This document shows, in pieces, positions 58,254 through 64,000 of a DNA stretch of 64,000 bases (the stretch's first letter is position 1; each line of letters opens with the position of its first letter). A program made the position numbers and the translations under genes. Source of the stretch: RGIG7213 sp045540335 (GTDB lineage Bacteria; Bacillota; Clostridia; Oscillospirales; CAG-272); assembly GCA_045540335.1 (NCBI GenBank), contig JAZQHC010000044.1:91767-155766 (forward strand), given 5' to 3'. The notes beneath the pieces were generated by a model. That model did not search any database. It was not told the DNA's origin and was given only the letters and a program-made list of their open reading frames with translations.

Positions 58254-59067
58254 ATTTCAATTTTCTGTACACGATAACCGAAAAATCTGCAGTTATAGAA
58301 AACGGCGGGCATTTTTTTAATCTGTCGCGCTTTTCTTGCGGTGTGGTGTAATAATATGGCGTCATAGAAAACAGATTCGAAATGTCATCTGATGATTTCG
58401 GTGTGAAAACGTAATTAACGCGATTTTTTGATAAAACCTCAAATCCCTCTATTTCATCAGGTGTTTCAGGCTTTATATGTACCTCGTCGTAAACGGCACG
58501 CTTTAATTCTATTAAGTGGTGTGGGTTGGGCACTGCAAGTATCAGATAACCGCAGGGCTTTAACACGCGCTCGTATTCTTCCTGCGCCAAGGGCGAAAAG
58601 ATGTTTACAACCGCATCAAATACACCGTTGCAATACGGCATAGAATAAACGCTTCCAACGCAAAACGTTCCGTAGCTATTACCTTTACACGCTTTAGAAG
58701 CGTACGTAACGGCTTTTTTAGATATATCTATACCGTATATCTTTACGTCGCCTAACGCGCCTATTTCAAGGGTATAATACCCCTCGCCGCACCCTGCGTC
58801 AAGTATCGTGCTTGCCCGCGTGCCCTTTACGGCTTCGCAAACGGCATATCGCAACGGCTGATAATATCCTTTTTGCAAAAATTCACGCCTTGATATTACC
58901 ATTAAAGAATCGTCCCCGTGGGTTTTACCGCTTTGGTTCATCGCAAGATTTACGTACCCGGCGGATGAAATATCGTAGCTGTGCCTGTTTTTGCATTTAA
59001 ACGAATTGCCGTCTTTGAAAAGCATATCTTGGCATACGGGGCATTTAAATACGTTTATTCTGTCCAT
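58252..59067 (-). CDS. RlmA-like 23S rRNA (guanine-N1) methyltransferase
   Basis: 271 residues. N-terminal zinc finger: FKCPVCQDMLF, SFKCKNRHSYD, the CxxC..CxxxH pattern of RlmA. SAM fold: TILDAGCGEGYYTLEIG, YGIDISKKAVTYASK and NIFSPLAQEEYERVLKPCGY. Family members methylate N1 of G745 or G748 in 23S rRNA hairpin 35, some giving tylosin-type resistance. Which position is modified here is not decidable. Its first 13 bases overlap the end of the MBL lipoprotein gene, so the two are coupled. Confidence 0.88.
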   Translation of the reverse strand: MDRINVFKCPVCQDMLFKDGNSFKCKNRHSYDISSAGYVNLAMNQSGKTHGDDSLMVISRREFLQKGYYQPLRYAVCEAVKGTRASTILDAGCGEGYYTLEIGALGDVKIYGIDISKKAVTYASKACKGNSYGTFCVGSVYSMPYCNGVFDAVVNIFSPLAQEEYERVLKPCGYLILAVPNPHHLIELKRAVYDEVHIKPETPDEIEGFEVLSKNRVNYVFTPKSSDDISNLFSMTPYYYTTPQEKRDRLKKCPPFSITADFSVIVYRKLK

Positions 59068-59966
59068 TGTAAACCGTATCCTTTTTCAAAATTTATGTCG
59101 TTTCCGTTCGTGGTAAGAATTATTCCGCCGTCTCTGTCGGTGCGGTAAACATCGGTGTTTAACGAAGCAAGCGTTTTTATTACACCCTCGTCGGGAAATT
59201 CTTCACCGTCATCATCTGCGGCTGAAATAACCGCGTATTTTGCGCCCACTTTGCTTAAAAACTGTAAAGAATTTGCTTTGTTAGAACCGTGGTGTGCTAT
59301 TTTTATAACGTCTGCCGAAAGATCAAATTCAGAAGCAAGCAGCGTGCTTTCACAAATAAACTGTCCGTCTGCCATAAATAACATACGAAAGCTTCCGTAT
59401 TCCAGCATTTGAACTACGGATGCTTCGTTTTCATCATTCAATGCAAGTAAATCGCCGTTTGGGCAATACGTCGTAAGGGTTGCCCCGCCAAGGGTTAAAA
59501 CATCGCCTATCTGCGCTTTTGTAATAGGCACGTTTTCTTCTTGCGCGCGCGATATCATCTTTTCGTATTCGCTATCATCAGTTGCCAAGGGGCTTATATA
59601 CAGCTGATTAACTTTGAATTTTTTCATTAGCTTTGCCATGCCGCCAATATGGTCTTTGTCGGGGTGTGTGCCAACGGCAAATTTTATAGTTTTAACTCCG
59701 AAATCGTTTAAAACGTTTTCCACATAGTCGGAATTTTTTTTGTAACCAGTGTCAATAACGGCAAATTCCCCCCCGCAAGACAGCAAAATGAAGTCTGCCT
59801 TTCCTACGTCACCGAAAACTATCTTTAATTCTTCAAGTGCTTCCGTATTCGGGGCTGCGGTATCTTCTGTTTTCGTTTCGGCTGATTCCGTGCTTTGCAG
59901 ATCCTCGGTAGTGCATGAAGATAATATCAGGCATACACACAGTATTACATACAATATTCTTTTCAT
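59055..59966 (-). CDS. MBL-fold lipoprotein, ComEC C-terminal domain-like
   Basis: 303 residues. Lipoprotein signal with lipobox LILSSC near residue 18 and a Thr/Glu-rich spacer. The metallo-beta-lactamase domain has FGDVGKADFILLSCGGEFAV, IDTGYKKNSDYVENVL, GTHPDKDHIGGMAKLM (HxDxDH, the ComEC-type variant of HxHxDH) and VIKIAHHGSNKANSLQF. It resembles the outside nuclease-like domain of the competence protein ComEC, here alone and lipid-anchored. It may be a surface nuclease; that is inference. Confidence 0.87.
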   Translation of the reverse strand: MKRILYVILCVCLILSSCTTEDLQSTESAETKTEDTAAPNTEALEELKIVFGDVGKADFILLSCGGEFAVIDTGYKKNSDYVENVLNDFGVKTIKFAVGTHPDKDHIGGMAKLMKKFKVNQLYISPLATDDSEYEKMISRAQEENVPITKAQIGDVLTLGGATLTTYCPNGDLLALNDENEASVVQMLEYGSFRMLFMADGQFICESTLLASEFDLSADVIKIAHHGSNKANSLQFLSKVGAKYAVISAADDDGEEFPDEGVIKTLASLNTDVYRTDRDGGIILTTNGNDINFEKGYGLQWTE

Positions 59967-60135
59967 AATCTGCCCCCCTGTCGTTTTTAAAAGTTTACCA
60001 TATTATTCCCCAAAAGACAAGTGTATATTTTGAATTGCAGGTATAATTTTTTTTCCTTCGTAATAGAATTGACTAAAACAAAACGGGATAATCAAATTTT
60101 CCGCTATGTGAAAATTTCAAAAGATGGAGGAACAC

Positions 60136-61071
60136 ATGCAAAATAACTATATGCCCGAGGGAGAGTATATTTTAAACGAGGCAAATGCAAGATATTGCCG
60201 TGATGAAAAAATGCTTTTACGCGCAAGATCTGAAAAAAGAATATTGGAAGCAAACGTCGTATTGTGCGATAAATGGATGAATCTTACCGTGAATTTAGGT
60301 AACGGAATAATCGGTATAATACCGAAAGATCAAGCAGTATATCAGCCTGACGGCGCACCTGTAAAAGATATAGCGATACTTACAAGGGTTGGCAAGCCCG
60401 TTTGCTTTCACGTGTGCGACGTAGTTTTGGAAAACGGAAGAAAAACAGCGTACCTTTCGCGCGCTTCAGCACAAAAGGAATGCTATACAAACTATTTGTC
60501 AACGCTTAATTGCGGCGATATAATACCGTGTAAAATAACCCATACCGAGCAGTTCGGCGCATTTGCCGACGTTGGGTGCGGCCTTATTGCGTTACTTCCG
60601 GTGGATTGTATTTCTGTTTCAAGAATAAACCACCCAAACGAAAGATTTTCTGTAGGAATGTCGGTAAAATGTGCGGTTCGTTCCATTGATAAATCAAATA
60701 AACGCATATTTATCACAACGAAAGAGCTGTTCGGCACGTGGGAAGAAAACTGTTCTTTTTTTGCCTCGGGGCAAACGGTACGCGGTGTTATAAGAAGTGT
60801 AGAGCCGTACGGCGTTTTTATAGAGCTTGCCCCAAACCTTGCAGGGCTGGCAGAATACAGTGATGATGTTACCGTAGGTACAAGTGCCGCAGTTTACATA
60901 AAAAGCATAAATCCCGAAAAAATGAAGATAAAGCTTGTTATAGTTTCTTGCGGTAAAGATGTTTGCCAGCCAAGCACGCCGAAATATTTTATCCCCGATA
61001 CGGTTAAGCATATCCGCAAATGGAGGTATTCACCCGAAAATAGCTGTAAATGTATAGAAACGGTATTTTAA
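60136..61071 (+). CDS. S1-domain RNA-binding protein
   Basis: 311 residues from ATG 60136, five bases after GGAGG; an earlier ATG at 60124 overlaps that SD. Three S1-type OB folds in row: a divergent one (about 45-115), a clear one (LNCGDIIPCKITHTEQFGAF, ending RIFITTKELF) and a third (VRGVIRSVEPYGVFIELAPN). It resembles ribosomal protein S1/YpfD-like proteins of Firmicutes, often called for translation or RNA handling. It is shorter than true S1 and lacks the IspH fusion seen in some Clostridia. Confidence 0.85.
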   Translation: MQNNYMPEGEYILNEANARYCRDEKMLLRARSEKRILEANVVLCDKWMNLTVNLGNGIIGIIPKDQAVYQPDGAPVKDIAILTRVGKPVCFHVCDVVLENGRKTAYLSRASAQKECYTNYLSTLNCGDIIPCKITHTEQFGAFADVGCGLIALLPVDCISVSRINHPNERFSVGMSVKCAVRSIDKSNKRIFITTKELFGTWEENCSFFASGQTVRGVIRSVEPYGVFIELAPNLAGLAEYSDDVTVGTSAAVYIKSINPEKMKIKLVIVSCGKDVCQPSTPKYFIPDTVKHIRKWRYSPENSCKCIETVF

Positions 61072-61097
61072 GTGCAAACGATATTTACAAAAATTTC

Positions 61098-61126
61098 TTG
61101 AATAATGCAAAAAAACGGTATATAAT
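61098..61126 (+). promoter_or_regulatory. Promoter of the DUF3048 lipoprotein gene
   Basis: TTGAAT (61098-61103), 17 bases, TATAAT (61121-61126), 32 bases before the ATG at 61159. Confidence 0.75.
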
Positions 61127-61158
61127 TAAGAAAATAAATACCGCGAAAGGAAAGTTAA

Positions 61159-62274
61159 ATGAAAAAAACGTTGCTTTTCCGCGTTTTGGCTTTTGTTATG
61201 TGTATTTTGTCCCTTACCTCTTGCGGGCAGACCTCGCAGGGGAAAGAAACAAGTGCCCCGGTAAGTGATGCAGATACTACGTCAGCACACACCGCCGCCA
61301 CGGAAGAAACAGAAATACCGGTTATCGAACCTGAATATTATATAAACCCGCTAACGGGCGAAAAAAATCTGCAAACGAACGTATCTTCTTTACGGCCGTT
61401 TGCGGTGGTGCTTAAAAACGATAAAAACGGCGGTGCGCCGCAATTTGGTATTGCGCAGGCTGATATAGTGTACGAAGCTGCGGTTGAAGGCGGAATGACG
61501 CGCCTTCTTGCCCTATATGCCGATTGTGCCTCTGTTGGCGATATCGGCCCCGTTATAGATTCACGAACGTATTTTTTTGATATCGCATCAGGATTTGATG
61601 CCGTGTTCGTTCAAGCAGGAAGCACGAAAAACGGAAATGCCGTTTTAAAAGCTAAAAATCTTGATTGTATAGATGCAGTATTAGGCGGTGCGGAAGAGGT
61701 ATTCAGAAGAGATGAAGCCGTTGTAAGTGACAGGGGATATGTAAACAGTATTCTTGCCACGGGCATGAATTTGAAGGATGCGGTTTCAAGGCGCTCTATC
61801 CGCCGATTGATAAACGAAGAAAGTGTTAATAACGCACAGTTCGTAGAATCGTTCGAGGATTGTTCTACCGTAAACGGTAAAGTATGCGTAAATGCTAAAG
61901 TTTCGTATTCTGTCGGGTGTGAAGCATCTTTCGCATATTCCACGGTTACAGGAGAATATACGCGGTACCAATTCGGTGAAAAGCATACTGATGCCGAAGG
62001 AAATGCACTTAAATACAAAAACGTTATAATCATGTTTGCAGATTATAAAGTGGCAGATTCCGCAAGCGGAGAAATGAATGCCGATATAACTGCAAGCGGC
62101 AGCGGGTATTTCGTAAGCGCGGGAAGATATATTCCCATAACGTGGTCGAAATATTCGGAAAATACACCTATACAATATTATACCGAAAACGGCGAAAAGC
62201 TTTCTATGCTTCAAGGCAAAACGTTTGTATGCGTTACACCGTCTTCAAGAAAGAAAAGCGTTTCGTTTGAATAA
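61159..62274 (+). CDS. DUF3048 (YerB-like) lipoprotein
   Basis: 371 residues. Signal with lipobox SLTSC near residue 21 and an Ala/Thr/Glu-rich linker. Then the family start YYINPLTGEKNL, RPFAVVLKNDKNGGAPQFGI, ADIVYEAAVEGGMTRLLALY and the closing ITWSKYSENTPIQYY. YerB proteins are widespread surface lipoproteins of Firmicutes with unknown biochemical role. CGAAAGGAAAG lies before the ATG. A CBM9-like gene follows ten bases later. Confidence 0.9.
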   Translation: MKKTLLFRVLAFVMCILSLTSCGQTSQGKETSAPVSDADTTSAHTAATEETEIPVIEPEYYINPLTGEKNLQTNVSSLRPFAVVLKNDKNGGAPQFGIAQADIVYEAAVEGGMTRLLALYADCASVGDIGPVIDSRTYFFDIASGFDAVFVQAGSTKNGNAVLKAKNLDCIDAVLGGAEEVFRRDEAVVSDRGYVNSILATGMNLKDAVSRRSIRRLINEESVNNAQFVESFEDCSTVNGKVCVNAKVSYSVGCEASFAYSTVTGEYTRYQFGEKHTDAEGNALKYKNVIIMFADYKVADSASGEMNADITASGSGYFVSAGRYIPITWSKYSENTPIQYYTENGEKLSMLQGKTFVCVTPSSRKKSVSFE

Positions 62275-62284
62275 TGGGGGATAT

Positions 62285-62869
62285 ATGAAAGAATACGTTA
62301 TTAAAAAATCATCAGATTGGAATAATATAGAAAAAGCGCAGATATCAGAATATCCGTGGGGAAATCAATATATGCCGAAAGCATATTTTCAGGCGTATTA
62401 TGATACCGATGGGATAAATATAAGACTTTTTTGTGAAGAAAAAGCCCCCAAAGCACTGTATAGCGAATATATGTCGCCCGTTTATAAAGACAGTTGCCTT
62501 GAATTTTTTGCCGCGTACGGCAAAGGTGGATATATAAATTGCGAGGTTAACAGTAACGGTGCGTCGCTTATCGCTTTTGGCGAGGATAGGCATAACAGGG
62601 TGCCTCTTTTGCAGCTTTGCGGCGAATTGCCTGCGGTAAAAGCAGAAAAAAACGATTGTGTGTGGTGCGTAAGTATAAAAATGCCGTATAGTATATTACA
62701 AAAAATATATCCCGATTTTAATGCCGTATCAGGGTATTGCTTTTACGGTAATGCGTATAAATGCGGCGACGATTGTGCTATTCCGCATTACGGCATGTGG
62801 AATGCCGCCACGTGTGAAAAGCCTGATTTTCATCGCCCCGAATATTTTGGAAAATTTATACTTCAATAA
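62285..62869 (+). CDS. Carbohydrate-binding family 9-like protein
   Basis: 194 residues from ATG 62285 (GGGGG upstream; the frame is open further up into the previous gene). Beta-sandwich pattern of CBM9-like proteins: AYFQAYYDTDGINIRLFCEE, YKDSCLEFFAAYG, YINCEVNSNGASLIAFGEDR and FYGNAYKCGDDCAIPHYGMW. There is no signal peptide, so unlike xylanase CBM9 it should stay in the cytoplasm. Such free-standing proteins are common in gut Firmicutes; the sugar bound is unknown. It ends the operon. Confidence 0.85.
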   Translation: MKEYVIKKSSDWNNIEKAQISEYPWGNQYMPKAYFQAYYDTDGINIRLFCEEKAPKALYSEYMSPVYKDSCLEFFAAYGKGGYINCEVNSNGASLIAFGEDRHNRVPLLQLCGELPAVKAEKNDCVWCVSIKMPYSILQKIYPDFNAVSGYCFYGNAYKCGDDCAIPHYGMWNAATCEKPDFHRPEYFGKFILQ

Positions 62870-62918
62870 ACGCTTTTGTAATACAAAAACAGAATAAAGG
62901 TGTCGTCTAAGGTGTATA

Positions 62919-62957
62919 AAAGGGTTTGAAAATCAATCAAACCCTTTCGTTTTTTTA
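62919..62957 (+). terminator. Terminator after the CBM9-like gene
   Basis: AAAGGGTTTGA pairs with TCAAACCCTTT around a seven-base loop, followed by CG and T8. Confidence 0.85.
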
Positions 62958-62987
62958 TTGTTTTTTTGAAAAAAATCAAAAAACGTA

Positions 62988-63016
62988 TTGACAAAACGGA
63001 TAGTTTGTGTTATACT
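62988..63016 (+). promoter_or_regulatory. tRNA operon promoter
   Basis: TTGACA (62988-62993), 17 bases, TATACT (63011-63016), 23 bases before the first tRNA: a near-ideal strong promoter. Confidence 0.85.
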
Positions 63017-63038
63017 CTTTTCGTTGGTTCAAATTTAT

Positions 63039-63115
63039 GGGCTTTTAGCTCAGTTGGTTAGAGCAACCGGCTCATAACCGGTCGGTCCGGGGTTCGAGTC
63101 CCTGAAGGCCCACCA
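63039..63115 (+). tRNA. tRNA with CAT anticodon (Met, or Ile2)
   Basis: 77 bases with encoded CCA. Acceptor GGGCTTT/AAGGCCC, D arm GCTC/GAGC, anticodon stem ACCGG/CCGGT with loop CTCATAA, T arm CGGGG/CCCTG around TTCGAGT. The acceptor does not show the unpaired first base of initiator tRNA, so it is elongator Met or the Ile tRNA whose CAT is changed to lysidine. By eye I cannot decide; elongator Met is my first choice. Confidence 0.92.
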
Positions 63116-63120
63116 TAAAA

Positions 63121-63150
63121 AACAAAAATCGGATATACCGATTTTTGTTT
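63121..63150 (+). terminator. Hairpin between the two tRNAs
   Basis: AAAAATCGG pairs with CCGATTTTT, followed by G and T4. It could end part of the transcripts or act as processing site between the tRNAs. Confidence 0.65.
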
Positions 63151-63155
63151 TATAA

Positions 63156-63231
63156 AGGGGTATAGCTCAGTTGGTAGAGCAGTGGTCTCCAAAACCACGT
63201 GTCCTGAGTTCGAGTCTTAGTGCCCCTGCCA
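63156..63231 (+). tRNA. tRNA-Trp (CCA anticodon)
   Basis: 76 bases with encoded CCA end. Acceptor AGGGGTA/TGCCCCT, D arm GCTC/GAGC, anticodon stem GTGGT/ACCAC with loop CTCCAAA (anticodon CCA), T arm CTGAG/CTTAG around TTCGAGT, discriminator G. All arms pair well. No promoter of its own is seen; it probably comes from the promoter at 62988. Confidence 0.95.
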
Positions 63232-63233
63232 AG

Positions 63234-63267
63234 AAAAAAGCCATTCGCATAAGCGAATGGCTTTTTT
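63234..63267 (+). terminator. Terminator after tRNA-Trp
   Basis: AAAAAGCCATTCGC pairs with GCGAATGGCTTTTT around a short loop; the right arm ends in T6. Confidence 0.9.
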
Positions 63268-63270
63268 CAG

Positions 63271-63465
63271 TTAAATCCGCCGTTGGCGGAAGAAATCCAC
63301 CTTCGGTGGATGAAATCGCTTCGCGATGAAATCTGCCTTGCGGCAGGAGATGGAGGCGGATTTAATTTCATCTGAGGTGGTACGCCGAAGATTTCATCCG
63401 AGCTTGCTCGGATTTCATCGTGCGCAGCACGATTTCATTCACATTACACGCCCTCGGCGTAATTT
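63271..63465. repeat. Array of short hairpins separated by GAAATC/GATTTC
   Basis: About 195 bases made of seven or more perfect small hairpins: TCCGCC/GGCGGA (63276), ATCCACC/GGTGGAT (63295), ATCGC/GCGAT (63315), CTGCC/GGCAG (about 63333), ATCCGAG/CTCGGAT (about 63396), ATCGTGC/GCACGAT (63417) and ACGCC/GGCGT (about 63447). Left hairpins follow GAAATC, right ones GATTTCAT, so the whole is roughly mirror-symmetric. TTAAATCCGCC (63271-63281) and GGCGGATTTAA (63355-63365) are a perfect 11-base inverted repeat closing the left half. It resembles a miniature mobile or intergenic repeat; no gene inside. Confidence 0.75.
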
Positions 63466-63537
63466 GGATGCGAAAGCACTTGAAATATCCACGGATTTGT
63501 GATATAATAATAAAAACCCATTTTTAAGGAGGAAAAT

Positions 63538-64000
63538 ATGACATACAAAAACGGAATAAAGGAATATGCGCTTGCTGGAGTAATGTTCGGGGTTCCCATG
63601 GGAATTTTATTCGGTCTTATGCTGCTTAGTTTGTTGCTTGGAGTAATCACAGGATTTTTGTGTGGATTTCTTTTTGCATTCTTTATATTTCTTTTTGTTA
63701 AATATCAAGAAAAAAAGTTCGATAAAAAGCGCACAGAAATTGCAAAAGAAAGAAAAATAATTTGTGATGGCGGAGCAACTATCAACGGAAATGGTGGTTG
63801 GATGTTTTTCACAGAGAATGGCATTGAATTCTATCCTCACAAGATAAATATTTCAACAAAAGAAATCGTAATACCGACTAATACAATAGAATCGGTGAAA
63901 ACCAATAAAAATCAAATTTTAGTTAGTGCAAATGGTAAAACCATTGCAATAGTTGTTTCTCACAACAAGGAGTGGAAAAAGCAAATCGAAGACGCTTTGA
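63538..64000 (+). CDS. Membrane protein with PH-like domain, unknown (cut by window edge)
   Basis: 154 codons from ATG 63538, with AAGGAGG six bases upstream, still open at the right edge. A hydrophobic part with two tight helices (residues about 10-58, GVPMGILFGLMLLSLLLGVI) precedes a soluble part rich in beta strands (about 80-154: WMFFTENGIEFYPHKINIST, KEIVIPTNTIESVKT, LVSANGKTIAIVVSHNKEW). The soluble part resembles a bacterial PH or GRAM-like domain. A TATAAT-like stretch lies at about 63501. It follows directly on the hairpin array. I do not assign a function. Confidence 0.75.
   Translation, partial: MTYKNGIKEYALAGVMFGVPMGILFGLMLLSLLLGVITGFLCGFLFAFFIFLFVKYQEKKFDKKRTEIAKERKIICDGGATINGNGGWMFFTENGIEFYPHKINISTKEIVIPTNTIESVKTNKNQILVSANGKTIAIVVSHNKEWKKQIEDAL

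Noticed and set aside
63271..63465. CRISPR array
   Set aside because: Units are 6-9-base hairpins with different stems and no constant spacer length; no cas genes.

Overview
The window looks like a chromosomal segment of a Gram-positive, endospore-forming member of the Clostridia (Firmicutes), probably an uncultured gut-type lineage. The reasons are the division and wall cluster headed by mraZ and rsmH, a SpoVD/FtsI-type PBP with two PASTA domains, AbrB, SpmA/SpmB, a SigG fragment, a phenylalanyl-tRNA synthetase T-box leader, RNase J, a dockerin module and strong GGAGG-type ribosome binding sites. It is moderately AT-rich and uniform in style. I see no phage, transposase, CRISPR or rRNA.

Layout: 1-363 is the start of polA (minus strand, cut by the edge). 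579-2340 holds a dockerin plus L,D-transpeptidase protein and a ZIP metal transporter. 2486-15554 is the dcw cluster: mraZ, rsmH, ftsL-like, ftsI/spoVD, murE, murF, mraY, ftsW, murG, ftsQ, ftsZ. murD, murC and murB are missing from it, and so are the spoIIGA-sigE-sigG genes that often follow ftsZ. 15761-19229 has corA, a phosphodiester glycosidase and membrane-anchored unknowns. 19257-28499 is a complete-looking histidine operon (hisZGDCBHAF-IE) followed by dapA and dapB. 28665-30938 is a sporulation-flavoured patch: abrB, spmA, spmB, a 46-residue protein and a 5'-truncated sigG.

30961-48914 is almost all minus strand. It contains two DHHW-type lipoproteins, RNase J, a sugar nucleotidyltransferase with a decayed phosphomannomutase half, an exo-muramidase (NamZ/DUF1343), an Lgt-like membrane protein, a glycosyltransferase-GtrA fusion, a second phosphodiester glycosidase, MscS and recG. 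It ends in a tight block of a membrane protein, a J-domain protein with a cysteine-rich tail, DUF5685 and a 10-TM metal exporter. 49043-52795 is a T-box-controlled pheST operon. 52887-62869 mixes transporters, RNA-modifying enzymes and lipoproteins. 63039-63231 carries two tRNA genes, then a dense hairpin repeat element and a gene cut by the right edge.

The genes fit together around the envelope: Mur enzymes and FtsI/W/Q/Z build and divide it, dapA/dapB supply meso-diaminopimelate precursors, and NamZ, the L,D-transpeptidase and the DHHW proteins probably edit it. The points most worth a second look are the beheaded sigG; murE, ftsI and the ZIP gene, which appear to start at ATT or ATA; the J-protein/DUF5685/metal-exporter block, in which DUF5685 shows prenyl-synthase-like Asp motifs; the hairpin array at 63271; and a TGTGGA repeat cluster in the mraZ leader.
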